Source: Campylobacter troglodytis (lineage in GTDB: Bacteria > Campylobacterota > Campylobacteria > Campylobacterales > Campylobacteraceae). From it: a stretch of 35,203 nt of DNA. The position numbers and the translations under genes are program-made. The stretch is from NCBI RefSeq assembly GCF_006864425.1, contig NZ_QHLI01000027.1, forward strand, positions 1 to 35,203, written 5' to 3'. Positions within the stretch are counted from its first letter, which is position 1. The number at the start of each line of letters is the position of its first letter. The notes below the pieces were generated by a model that saw nothing but the letters and a program-made list of their open reading frames with translations, did not search any database and was not told where the DNA came from. Shown here piece by piece: positions 1 to 8,835 of the stretch.

Positions 1-791
1 GTTCAAATAATTCAAACAAATCCCCTATTCTAAATTCCTCCCATTTGCCCCCATTTTGCTTAAACTCATTTTCAAGTTTGGCGAGAGTGGATTCTTCGCT
101 TCGCTCAGAATGACAAGAATTTAAAGGGTTTTGTAAATTTTTAGGCTTACTTTGGGTTTCATTGTTTATTGTGGATTTTTCACCCACCCCCCAAACCCCC
201 CTCAGCAAGGTAAGAAAAATATTCTGCTAACGAGCAAGAATTGGCAAATTCTTGATTTTCAAGAGAGGGGGATTAGTGTATTTATCACGCGTTAGCGAAA
301 TTTTGAAGTTAGCCTCCAAAATGGATTAGAGAATCTAAAAAACTCCCTACCATTGTGGGAAGGATTTAGGGAAATGTCAATAAGGATTTTCCTACTCAAT
401 GCAAGGTGAAACCCAAGCAACCCAAATAAATTGTCATACTCATTAAAACAAAGAAGTTCAATAAAATTTTCAAAACATAATTTGTTATATTGAATGTAGC
501 GAAGAATTTCTAACTTCTTGTCATACTGAATATAAAGCTATAAGTATCTCAAACGCTTTAGCAAAGAATAGATATTTCGCCTATGGCTCGATATGACAAG
601 GTGATTTAAAGCTTTAATATAACAATCTATCTTGCCATTTTAAGCGAAGTGAAGAAACTCTAAATCCTTCTCATAATAAGCAAAGTGATCCAGCGGATTG
701 GGTAGCCAAAGCAAAAATGTCTCAAGCAAATAAAGATTCTTCCTTGCGACAAGCTTAGAATGATAAAAGCAAAGGCGATTGATACTTTTGG
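1..791. other. gene-free left edge with small interspersed repeats
   Basis: I see no credible coding region here. The stretch holds several degenerate copies of a short repeat of the type TGTCATTCTGAGC...GAAGAATC, at about 89-118, 538-620 and 733-765, some inverted. Repeats of this kind are common between genes in many bacteria. Two C-rich patches around 181-206 look like decayed homopolymers but lie in no reading frame I can support. The 3' end of the decayed transposase and its terminal repeat begin at about 774. Confidence 0.6.
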
Positions 792-799
792 CTAAAATG
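774..799 (+). repeat. terminal inverted repeat of IS1595-type relic A
   Basis: The plus strand reads GGCGATTGATACTTTT followed by GGCT, pointing into the decayed transposase. The same 16-base core, followed by AGCT, stands upstream of the intact transposase start near the right end of the window (35023). There it also points inward, but at the N-terminal side of the gene. Opposite gene ends facing inward with the same word is what terminal inverted repeats look like. No matching left end was found above 1617, so this copy seems truncated. Confidence 0.6.
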
Positions 800-1617
800 A
801 CCTAGGATTTTTCCTAAGCCATTCCAACAAAATTTTATACAAATTTTTGTTTTTAATCTTGACATTAGATCGAAATTCAGTTTCTTTCAAATGTAAATAG
901 AGAAATTCTCTTGCCGTGAAACTGACTTAATCTAGCCTTTGTAAGGTTTCCAGAAATTCTATATTCCGTTAATGTGGCTTCGTTAATTTGCAAACTCGTT
1001 TTTGTTGTATTTTACTCTGTAATGTGCCTTTGCTCTTTCTTGCAAAGGGACGAACAAAGCGAAGTAAAAAATCCACCAAGGCACCGTGGGCTTTGAAGCT
1101 ATCACCATAAATTTCACACTCCTTAAGCTTTGCAAAGTCCCTTATGATAGCTAGTAGCTCTTTTGCAGAGCAGTGTTTTAGCGTATAAACTCGTGCGTTT
1201 TCGCTTTAGCATTCCTTTTGCTTGCAATTACTAGTGCATAGCACGAAGTAAAAACTTTTGCGACCAGCCCCACGTCCACGCTTTCCACGCACTCTTTTTG
1301 CACCTTCTGCTAACAGTTACGAGCCTAGCATTGTAAAAAATAACTCTCACTCTATTCAAACTCAGTGCTCATTTTCTAAAGAAACCTCGTTTTGCTGATT
1401 TTTCGCACTCTTTGGCTATTAAAATGCGAATTTCTTGAAAAATTGCATTCACGCAAGCACGAGAAATTTTGCAAAGCCCAGCGTCTTTTAGCCTCTAAAT
1501 CAATTCTTGCAAAGGGACAAGAGGCTTAATGAAGTAAAAAAATACTTCGTAATTTCTTAAATTTCTTTTGAGACAATTAAAGAATGTATCATGTATTTAT
1601 TTTTCATCTAATTCTTT
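792..1617 (-). pseudogene. decayed IS1595/ISXO2-type transposase, copy A
   Basis: The minus strand carries scattered pieces of an ISXO2-like transposase in different frames. The start at 1617 reads MKNKYMIHSLIVSKE, resembling the intact copy at 35077 (MLNKYIF). Further on come an ESYF word, a KRGRGAG-like stretch, a block readable as SFKAHGALVD, an H-I-N-G-I word followed by a stop and NFW, and a C-terminal LYLHLKE/NLYKILLEWLRKNP block. In the family the DE-ESYF acid, the NGL/VD region and the HINGIENFW motif belong to the DDE-type catalytic domain. Many frameshifts and stops make it non-functional. Four short hairpin-like inserts interrupt it. One frameshift near the N-terminus (KEI then stop) is shared with copy B at 31403-32214. 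Confidence 0.75.
1038..1541 (-). repeat. four mini-inserts inside transposase relic A
   Basis: Four inserts lie at about 1038-1071, 1217-1255, 1305-1341 and 1504-1541. In transposase orientation each starts with a T-run and ACTTCG (or a decayed form) and most end near GCAAG. The middle of the best copies contains GTTAC/GTAAC-like inverted words. Each falls directly after a Phe codon or T-run of the transposase (after ESYF, after the VF position, after VDF, after the N-terminal FF). Copy B has inserts at the same four sites plus a fifth. They are too regular in place and form to be random decay. Confidence 0.6.
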
Positions 1618-1758
1618 ATATTTCAAAATGATCTTGTAGCAAATTAAAATATTTTGAGCCAAATTTATCTTAATTTGTAGGAATGCTTGTTGTAAAGTAA
1701 AAACTCTGTTTTTAAAAAGCCTCACATTTAAAAACCTATTAAAAACAAAGACCCACGC

Positions 1759-3195
1759 TCAAAAAGCAAATTTTTTAAGGGGCGTAAAAAGAGAGCAAAT
1801 TTTTTTTAAAAAATGACGAAAGAACCTTCTTTTAAAGCTTAAATTCAAAAAGCCTCCGTTTTTGTAATCTACTTCTTTTAGCTTCTCGTAAGCTCTTTGA
1901 ATGTGTGGGTATTTTTTATTTGCAAGGAAAAAATAAGGCACAAAAAGCCTCTTGTTTGTAGCCTTAAAGGCTGGGTTTTTATCATAGCTTTGATTAAAAC
2001 TTAAAGTAAGCAAGGCTAAAAAGCCCTCAAAATCCTCTAAACTAGCCAAGAAATCCTCTAAATCCGAAGTTTTATTATATCTTGCTAGATAGGAAGCGTA
2101 ATAAATTTTATATTTTAGATTTTTAGGGCATAAATTCATAGCCTTTTGCAAATAAAGCCTTTGTTCTTTTGTGTCAAGTCTTAATTTTTCAGCTAGTAAA
2201 AAAAGATGCAAATAAGAAAAGCTTTGATGATAGGGGTTAAACTCATATTTTTCAATCTTTTCTTTTATATCAAGATAGTCTTTTTTAGAGTTTGCAAGAT
2301 CATAAATGCCTTTTAGATTTTGTGCTACGCAGTTAATTAAAGAGGCTAAATTTGACACAGATGAATAGCCTGAGCCATAAATTTCATTAGCCTTTGACAT
2401 CAAGGCTAGATCAAACATAAGCAGCTCACCCACTGAAAGCGCGTCAAAGTCCCTAAACTCATCTGCTGAAAAGACATTTTTAAGTCCTAGCTTTTTTATC
2501 ATTAAATTGCTAGTATCTACATCATCTGCAAAGACTATGATGGGATATTTTGGGGAGATTTTTTCAATGAAGTGCATTAAAAAATGTATGTTAGAAAAAT
2601 AGTAGTTTTTCCAAGGGTGTTGAAAGCCAGCATTATAAGGGTAAAGCTCGCCACATCTCAAATGAAAGGCTACGAACCCCCCCCCCCCCGTTTCAAAGGA
2701 AGTAGCAACTTCATTTGCTTTTTGATGAAGTGCATTTATATTTGGGCTAAATTTAAAAAAATCATAAAAAAAGATGTAATGTGGATGAAAGCCGGTGAAA
2801 GCCTCTGCATCGATGGTATTTGCATCCGATAAATCATAAAATTCATACTCGCTTCTTCTTACAAAATCCTTAAAGTCATTTAGGCTTTTAAAAGGCTTGG
2901 AGTAGGGCTTGGAAAAATCCCAAATTTTGCCCTCATCTTGTGCCTTTAAATCTATGTAATGCTCTTTTAAAAAGGCTTCATCAAAATAGCATTCCTTATC
3001 ATCCACCTTGCAGCCAAGCATCCTTTGTCCGTCAAAGTCCTTATAAACTTCGTCATTATCCGCCCCCACATCTACGCTTTCCCAGCCAAAGCCAAAATTT
3101 GCACCCACTCTGTTGGCTGCGTAAAAAACTAGACACATATTGTAAAATCTAGCACAGTTTGCATCCTTGCGGTTTGAAATTAGGTATTTTCTCAT
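1759..3195 (-). CDS. phase-variable glycosyltransferase-like protein, tract in ON register
   Basis: The gene encodes a 478-residue cytosolic protein that resembles sugar transferases of the fucosyltransferase type. HLRCG at residues 178-182 recalls the HxRxGD nucleotide-sugar motif, and a later YGSGYSSVSNLASLI block near 272-286 recalls the conserved C-terminal G-S-S-S segment of such enzymes. Four glycines at 170-173 are encoded by a G13 tract lying just before the HxRxG motif, so slippage would truncate the protein before its likely active site. The present tract length keeps the frame open. The last 20 residues are rich in Lys, Arg and Phe, which could hold it at the membrane. Donor and acceptor are unknown. 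A fragment of a related gene lies at 7190-7264. Confidence 0.75.
   Translation of the reverse strand: MRKYLISNRKDANCARFYNMCLVFYAANRVGANFGFGWESVDVGADNDEVYKDFDGQRMLGCKVDDKECYFDEAFLKEHYIDLKAQDEGKIWDFSKPYSKPFKSLNDFKDFVRRSEYEFYDLSDANTIDAEAFTGFHPHYIFFYDFFKFSPNINALHQKANEVATSFETGGGGFVAFHLRCGELYPYNAGFQHPWKNYYFSNIHFLMHFIEKISPKYPIIVFADDVDTSNLMIKKLGLKNVFSADEFRDFDALSVGELLMFDLALMSKANEIYGSGYSSVSNLASLINCVAQNLKGIYDLANSKKDYLDIKEKIEKYEFNPYHQSFSYLHLFLLAEKLRLDTKEQRLYLQKAMNLCPKNLKYKIYYASYLARYNKTSDLEDFLASLEDFEGFLALLTLSFNQSYDKNPAFKATNKRLFVPYFFLANKKYPHIQRAYEKLKEVDYKNGGFLNLSFKRRFFRHFLKKICSLFTPLKKFAF
2677..2689 (-). repeat. G13 phase-variation tract
   Basis: Thirteen C on the plus strand (G on the coding strand) sit inside the glycosyltransferase gene. 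With 13 G the frame runs ACG GGG GGG GGG GGG TTC and stays open. A change of one or two G would shift the frame. Tracts of this length vary within clonal Campylobacter populations. Confidence 0.9.
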
Positions 3196-3327
3196 TTTTG
3201 CTCCGTTTGAAAGTTTATTTTATGTGACATGAATTTTTTAAGAATTCTAACAAAATTATGTGAATTTTTTAAAGATTTCAAAAAATTCACAAAATTTCAA
3301 AAAACACCCAAAAAATTCACAAAAAAT

Positions 3328-5123
3328 TCACGGAATTTGAATTTTTTTAAAAAATTCACGCAAATTTTTCGCTAAATGTTTCGCCTTAATTTTCTTTATA
3401 AAATTCACGCCCATCATTTTCACGCTCTTAAAATTCCCAGCACCCTTAAAATCCCCCAAAGCCTTTTCAAGCATCTCTAAAATCTCCCTTTGCAAAACGG
3501 CGATTTTCACACCGCGGATTTTTTCGCATTTGCTTGTGCGCTCGCCATTTACAAACCATCTGCTCCACGTCTTGCCACAGTGGATTTTGTAAATTATGGC
3601 AAAGTCCCCATAAAGTTTTATGCTAAATGCTTGCAAGGCCTTGTTTTGCCCTGTCGTGCCGCAAAGCTCGCCACTGCTTAAAATCCCATCCACCAAGAAA
3701 AAGCAGTCGTATTTGGCGTCTGTGATTTTGATGGCTTCAAGATCTTTGTCCTTAAAAAGGGCTTCGTTTGTGTTTATCCAGCCAACACCGCTAAAATGAA
3801 GCTCGATTTTGGGGGCGTTTGGGGCGGGTTTGGCTACTTTTGCACTTAAGGTTTCGCTTAAAAACTCACCCACGCATTTTTGGTTTGAATTTGGGTTTTT
3901 TAGTGGGATTAAAATTTTTTCAAAATTCTTTCTATCAAGCGTTTTGCCACAAAATTCACGCGAAAGACGGTTTAAAAAATCAAAGGCGTCAAGTGTAGCC
4001 ATTCTAAGAAATTTTGCTGAAAAATACTCACACCACGCGACAATGTATCGCTCGATATTGCCGAAATTTCGTTCTACTTTTACCCCAAAAATCTCATTAG
4101 CAAACTCGCAAAATTCAGACGTGAAAGCTAAATTTATGGGACCCCAAGCACGCGAAGAATGCAAAAAATTTGCACTTGCATTGATGATTGTATAATCAAG
4201 CTTTTTTGCCTGCGAAATGATAATTTGTGCTGGCAACGTGCCTGCATAATCACGGGTTAATATGTATTGCTTTGTGCCAACTTTGGCAAAAAGGCTTAAA
4301 TGTGCTATAGAGCCAAGCGTTGAAGCTATTTCTTTGGCGTTAAAAATCAAATGAATTTGTCTGGCTATGCTAAATTTTTCTGGGGCTATGATTTTAAAGC
4401 CAAGATTTGCGAAAAAGTTTTCAAAATTTTCTTCGCCAAGGCTTCTAATGCCACCATTATATTGAGTAGTAGTTAGGTAGATTTTTTCATAAATTTCTTG
4501 CCCCACACATTCTTTTTGTGCGTTTTGTGCAAGTGTCTCATAGATAAAGGCGTATTCTTTGCTGTAAGAATGTCAAGTGTGTACGCATTCGCAATGTAAG
4601 ATGTAAAAACTGAGTAGGCTTTTTGACGAAAAACACACGCTTTTCATCAAGTTTCAAAAGCCTAAAAAAGTCGCTAAACCAAGGCTTTGGCTCATTAGCG
4701 CCAAAAGGCATTAGCAAAAATACTATGCGTCTTGTATCCTTTGGATTTTGCAAAACATACCAAATTCTAGCCAAGCTTTCTATTATAAAGTGCCCAAAAT
4801 GTGCGCATAAAATTCCCCCAAAAATTACCCTTTCATTTACTCTCTCTCTCTCTCTCTCTCTCTGGTTCGCTCAAAACATAGCTTCTAGTGCAACTAATGC
4901 TGTATTTTGAGCCTTTTTTTCCACGCTCTAAGCCAGCCAAAAAATTAAAATTTTCATCTACAACCCCGCCCTCATAAAATGTATCCCATTTATCATAATA
5001 AACTCGAAGTGGCAGCACTGTGGCATTTTCCACATCTTTTACAAAAAGTTCTTTTGTGTCCAAAAAATCTTTGTTTATCACACCATCCCACCCATTTTTG
5101 TGGTTGATATATAGCCTTTTCAT
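3328..5123 (-). pseudogene. GT61 (DUF563) glycosyltransferase, OFF through AG repeat and a further frameshift
   Basis: Three consecutive reading-frame segments join into one family 61 glycosyltransferase. The first, 5123-4833, begins MKRLYINHKNGWDG and ends in an ERERERE run plus stop, caused by an (AG)12 repeat. One more AG unit would give the frame that continues as NERVIFGGILCAHFGHFIIE then SLARIWYVL, a typical GT61 block. That segment loses frame again between about 4540 and 4612, and the rest (SKEYAFIYETL, then YLTTTQYNGGIRSLGEENFE and a GSIAHLSLFA-like block) runs to 3328. The second break has no repeat, so repeat slippage alone would not restore the protein. The C-terminal half is long (more than 390 residues) and otherwise open. 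The likely role is surface glycan synthesis. Confidence 0.7.
4840..4863 (-). repeat. (AG)12 dinucleotide repeat in the GT61 gene
   Basis: Twelve CT units on the plus strand. On the coding strand the repeat encodes ERERERE and is followed at once by AGT AAA TGA, a stop. Thirteen units (or ten) would place GTA AAT GAA AGG in frame and continue the protein. It is therefore OFF at this length. Confidence 0.85.
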
Positions 5124-5556
5124 AGCTTTCCTTTGAATTTTATTTTGCTTAAAATTTGCTTGATTAAAAATTTAGGCTCAATTAAATTTAAGAGAATTTT
5201 ATCTTAGCAATTTTAATAAATTTTGACAAGCTTAGAGATCTTTTGCCTGCGGCTCAGACAAACCGGTTTAAAGCCTCAATATGACAAACCTAGCTAGTCA
5301 TTTTAAGTAAAACACCTCAAACAGTGGCTTTTTTAAAAACAAAGTTTATAAAAACAAGGTTTATTTGTATGGATATATTTGCTTATCAAGGCTTACAAGC
5401 ACTCCGCGCAGTAACTGTCGCATTAAAATTCAAGCCTTTGTTATTTATATAGGCTAAATTTTAAGCTTTCTATAATCTTGCTTTTAAAAGCAGGTAATAA
5501 TCAAAAAAGCATTAAAATTCAGCCCTTTGCGATTTATCTGGATTAAATTCAAGCCC
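5124..5556. other. intergenic region with degenerate repeats
   Basis: There is no supportable gene in this 433-base gap. A degenerate interspersed repeat (about 5221-5305, GACAAGCTTAG...CAATATGACAAAC) resembles the one at 538-620. The upstream part (about 5195-5220) has an AATTTTAATAAATTTTGA word also found at 31420 and 34940. A promoter for the GT61 gene would lie here, but I cannot place one with confidence. Confidence 0.5.
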
Positions 5557-6813
5557 TTACTCATCTAGTCTTTGAATTTTAGCTCCAAGCCCTTGTAATT
5601 TTTCTTCTAGCCTCTCATATCCTCTGTCTAAATGATAAATTCTATGCACCCTACTAACTCCATTTGCTGCAAGTGCTGCAAGAACCAAAGCCGAACTAGC
5701 CCTTAGATCAGTAGCCATCAAATCAGCAGCATTAAGGGGCTTTCCTCCGTTTATGGTGGCTATGTGTCCATTTAGTTTTATATCAGCACCCATTCTTAAA
5801 AGCTCACTTGCGTGCATAAAGCGGTTTTCAAAGAGCCTTTCATCTATGATGCTAGTACCCTTTGCCATTAAGGCAAGAGCCATAAACTGAGCTTGCATAT
5901 CTGTTGGGAAGGAGGGGTATTCGCTTGTGATAAGCTTGATGGGTTTAAGCTCCTTTGCAGGAAATATGGTGATTTTATCATTGTTTGTTTGAATTTCAAA
6001 GCCCATTTGCTCAAATTTAGCCAAAACGGCACTAAGATGAGAAGGATCTGCCTTGCTTATAGTGATTTTGGAGTTTGTAATAGCCCCAGCACAAAGGTAG
6101 GTTCCAGCCTCTATGCGATCAGGTATGATATCAAAGGGCTTGAAGGTTAAAAGCTCACCACCTGTGCCATAAATTTCAAGCTCTTCTGTGCCAATGCCTC
6201 TTATATCAACTCCTGCCCTTGCTAAAACCTCGCAAAGCTGCACTACCTCAGGCTCTTTTGCTACATTTAAGATTCTTGTGGTACCAGATGCCAAAGAGGC
6301 TGCCATTATGATATTTTCACTTCCTGTTACTGTAATCTTATCAAAGACTATTCTAGCACCATTTAATGCACCCCTAGCCATCACATAGCCTTCTTTGATC
6401 TCTATCTTAGCTCCCATTTTTTCAAGGGCTAAGAGGTGTAAATCTATGGGTCTTTGCCCTATGGCACATCCTCCTGGCAAGCTTACCTCGCATTTTTGAA
6501 AGCGAGAAAGTAGGGGACCTAAAACAAGTATGGAGGCTCTCATCTTGCGAACTATGTCATAAATAGCCCTTGTGTTGTTTAGCATAGCGGTGTTTATCTT
6601 GGCTGTGTTGTTTTCAAAATCACACCTAGCTCCTAAATTTGTGAGTAAATTCAAAAGAGTTTGTATGTCTGCAACCCTTGGGATGTTTGTAATTTGCACC
6701 TCGTTTTTTGCCAAAATGCTTGAAACGATAAGTGGCAAGGCTGCATTTTTAGCCCCGCTGATTTCTACCTCTCCGCTTAATCTTTGCTGTCCTTGAATTT
6801 CTAGGTATTTCAC
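5557..6813 (-). CDS. murA: UDP-N-acetylglucosamine 1-carboxyvinyltransferase MurA
   Basis: MurA transfers enolpyruvate from PEP to UDP-GlcNAc, the first committed step of peptidoglycan synthesis in the cytosol. The protein has 418 residues, the family's usual length. It shows the AKNAALP motif at residues 21-27 (Lys22, Asn23 bind substrate) and the loop [14 protein letters not shown] with the catalytic Cys at 116, the residue attacked by fosfomycin. A later [12 protein letters not shown] block is also family-typical. The gene is complete. In C. jejuni murA also lies near a DMT-transporter gene, as here (7685-8557), so this pair is probably ancestral chromosome flanking the glycan genes. Confidence 0.97.
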   Translation of the reverse strand: MKYLEIQGQQRLSGEVEISGAKNAALPLIVSSILAKNEVQITNIPRVADIQTLLNLLTNLGARCDFENNTAKINTAMLNNTRAIYDIVRKMRASILVLGPLLSRFQKCEVSLPGGCAIGQRPIDLHLLALEKMGAKIEIKEGYVMARGALNGARIVFDKITVTGSENIIMAASLASGTTRILNVAKEPEVVQLCEVLARAGVDIRGIGTEELEIYGTGGELLTFKPFDIIPDRIEAGTYLCAGAITNSKITISKADPSHLSAVLAKFEQMGFEIQTNNDKITIFPAKELKPIKLITSEYPSFPTDMQAQFMALALMAKGTSIIDERLFENRFMHASELLRMGADIKLNGHIATINGGKPLNAADLMATDLRASSALVLAALAANGVSRVHRIYHLDRGYERLEEKLQGLGAKIQRLDE

Positions 6814-7189
6814 TGTTTATCCTTAATTTGGCTTGAATGCCTTGATTTGTTTTTGTAAAAGTTCTTTTGTAAAAAAACCTTGTTTTTGTATATTCTAGCT
6901 TGTCCTAAGTGCCTTAAAATATAGCCTCTTTTAAAAAGGATCTTTTTTTGCTAAGGCTTAAAATGGCAAAAACTGTTTTAAAAAGTGTCTTTGTAAACAT
7001 AAATTCATATTTTTGTTCCTTGTTTTGCCTCACTCTTTTAAAGGCGACAAGATGCCTTAAATTTAGCACTTTTAAAGAACTTTTTCTAAAATACATAAAA
7101 TTTTATGTGAATTTTTATGTATTAGGCTAAGCTTTGGCTTTAAGTTGCTAAATTCAAGCATTTAGGGCTAATTAAACTTGATTAAATTT

Positions 7190-7264
7190 AAAATTCATAC
7201 TCGCTTCTTCTTACAAAGCCCTTAAAGTTATTTAGGCTTTTAAGGGGCTTGGAAAAATCCCAAA
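7190..7264 (-). pseudogene. fragment of a glycosyltransferase gene
   Basis: About 75 bases match, with a few changes and one internal deletion, the part of the 1759-3195 gene at 2838-2918. Shared words include AAATTCATACTCGCTTCTTC and CTTGGAAAAATCCCAAA. In the intact gene this region encodes the stretch around residues 93-119 (WDFSKPYSKPFKSLNDF, then VRRSEYEF). Nothing on either side continues the match, so it is a relic, probably from a lost paralogue or a recombination event. Confidence 0.7.
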
Positions 7265-7340
7265 ATAAAATTTAAGCCAAGCCTTGATCTTTTTATGAAT
7301 TGTGGCACTAAGTATTTTCAAATTTTAGCCCTTTTAAAAA

Positions 7341-7429
7341 TAGGCTTAAAATTCAGCACCTTTGAAAAATAGGCTTAAAAATCTAGCATTTTGCAAGAAT
7401 AGACTTAAAAATTCAGCATCTTGCAAGAA
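7341..7429. repeat. three tandem units of 29-30 bases
   Basis: Three consecutive units start TAGGCTTAAAA (or TAGACTTAAAA) and end CTTTGAAAAA or CTTGCAAGAA or its close variant, at 7341-7369, 7370-7399 and 7400-7429. They abut without spacers, so this is not a CRISPR array. The units lie outside any gene. Confidence 0.65.
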
Positions 7430-7641
7430 TGAGCCACAAAAAGCCTTTATAGCTTACCTTGCTTTTTAGAAAATTCAAAAAAGATGGCACATTGTGAATT
7501 TCAAAAGTAAAGACTTTTTTAAAATTTGCTTTGATAAAAAGCCACTGTTTAAGGAACAAGCTACTAAAAATGACAAAACTTAGATCTTTTACAAAGGCGT
7601 TAAAATTCATAATATTATACATTTTTTCAATGAAAATTCGC

Positions 7642-7647
7642 TACAAT
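7642..7647 (+). promoter_or_regulatory. possible -10 box of the DMT transporter gene
   Basis: TACAAT stands 38 bases before the start codon, after AT-rich sequence. Campylobacter housekeeping promoters have a clear -10 and a weak -35, which fits, but there is no other support. Confidence 0.35.
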
Positions 7648-7684
7648 TTTGCTTTGAATTTAAACTGCTGCTTAGGAGAGCTTG

Positions 7685-8557
7685 ATGAGTAAGATGACAC
7701 TTGGGGTGCTGCTTGTGCTTGTGGGTGCTGTTTTTTGGGCTGCTTCTGGGGTGATGGCTGAGTTTTTGTTTCGGGCAAATTATGATGTGGAGTGGGTTAG
7801 CTTTTACCGCTTGTTTTGTACCGGGCTTATACTAACAGCACTTGGGCTTAAGTGGTGGAAATTTCAACTTTTTAGGGATTTAAGACAGGTGATTAGCTTA
7901 TTTTTATTTGGTTTGATAGGATTACTTCTTACTCAGTTTAGCTATTTTAAGGCTATTGACTATCTTGATGCTGGCACAGCTACTATGATACAATACTCAG
8001 CCCCTGTTATGATCATGCTTTGGGTGTGTTTGGTAGGCAAGATCATGCCAAAGATCAAAGAATTAATCGCCCTTGTGCTTGTTTGTGTGGGAATTTTCTT
8101 GCTAGCAAGTGGGGGAGATGTAGGTGGCATAAGCCTTAATACCTGGGGCATTTTTTGGGGCATACTTGGTGCTGTGGGCGTTGTGTGGTATTCCTTGGGT
8201 GCAAGGGCTATCATACAAAGATATGGGCTTTTTTTCATAATGGGCGTGGCAAGTTTAATTGGAGCCTTGATGCTCTTTGTTATTTTAGGAGCAAAATTGC
8301 CAAGCTATGAGCCTAGCTTAAAGCTTTATCTAGCGCAAGCCGGAATAGTCTTAATAGGCACAATAGGAGCCTTTTGCTTGTATTTAAAAGGGCTTGAGTA
8401 TGTTGGAGCGGTTAGGGCTAGTATGATAGCTTGTATAGAGCCTGTCGCTGCTGCTGTGATGACTTGGTTTTTTTTAGGAACTAGCTTTAAGGCAAGCGAT
8501 CTTGTAGCCTTTGTGCTAATCTTAGTTAGTGTGTATTTAAATGCAAAGGCAAAGTGA
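7685..8557 (+). CDS. DMT-superfamily (EamA) membrane transporter
   Basis: A 290-residue inner-membrane protein with about ten hydrophobic segments arranged as two EamA-type halves, the usual architecture and length of drug/metabolite transporters. The substrate is not predictable. An upstream TTG at 7682 also opens the frame, but ATG at 7685 is the better start: AGGAG lies 6 bases before it and only 3 before the TTG. It is divergent from murA. In C. jejuni a similar transporter gene (Cj0860) lies beside murA, which supports an ancestral location. The residues WYSLGARAI and GLEYVGAVRAS match conserved positions of the second half. The C-terminus is a short AKAK tail. Confidence 0.85.
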   Translation: MSKMTLGVLLVLVGAVFWAASGVMAEFLFRANYDVEWVSFYRLFCTGLILTALGLKWWKFQLFRDLRQVISLFLFGLIGLLLTQFSYFKAIDYLDAGTATMIQYSAPVMIMLWVCLVGKIMPKIKELIALVLVCVGIFLLASGGDVGGISLNTWGIFWGILGAVGVVWYSLGARAIIQRYGLFFIMGVASLIGALMLFVILGAKLPSYEPSLKLYLAQAGIVLIGTIGAFCLYLKGLEYVGAVRASMIACIEPVAAAVMTWFFLGTSFKASDLVAFVLILVSVYLNAKAK

Positions 8558-8795
8558 GGGAGGGGTATTTGCGAAATTCTATTTAGATAAAATTAATGGC
8601 TAAAAAAGAAAAATTTCTCCTTTATTTAAAACAAATGAAATGTATGTAAGGCAACAAATTAAGATAAAATATTTATCAAATTTTATTAAAGCATTTTAAA
8701 ATTTATTTTATGGAGTACGCAAAATTTATTCAAATATGTAAAATTAGAGATATATCAACACATATATTTAACAAATATTTAAAAACTTAAATTAC

Positions 8796-8801
8796 TATAA
8801 T
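8796..8801 (+). promoter_or_regulatory. -10 box for the methyltransferase-WbqC operon
   Basis: A perfect TATAAT lies 35 bases before the first start codon. The AT-rich upstream region (8580-8790) has the T-rich waves typical of Campylobacter sigma-70 promoters and no gene. AAGGAG at 8821-8826 is the ribosome binding site. Confidence 0.6.
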
Positions 8802-8835
8802 ACAATGATTTTAAATTTTTAAGGAGTGTTAATAA

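Larger units (their letters stand above)
6814..7684. other. long intergenic region between murA and the transporter
   Basis: This 870-base gap holds no convincing gene. The short open frames around 6914-7130 and 7413-7622 are low-complexity and lack family features. What is visible is a fragment of a glycosyltransferase gene (7190-7264), a 30-base tandem repeat (7341-7429) and a possible promoter for the transporter (7642-7647). Confidence 0.6.

Noticed and set aside
181-206. C-runs as a further phase-variable gene
   Set aside because: The runs are short (five or six C) and broken, and no open frame of plausible composition passes through them.
6914-7130. Short overlapping frames of about 60 codons on both strands
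   Set aside because: Low-complexity, no ribosome site, no family match; they arise from AT-rich sequence.
7341-7429. Possible CRISPR-like array
   Set aside because: The 30-base units abut directly with no spacers and there are only three; no cas gene is in the window.
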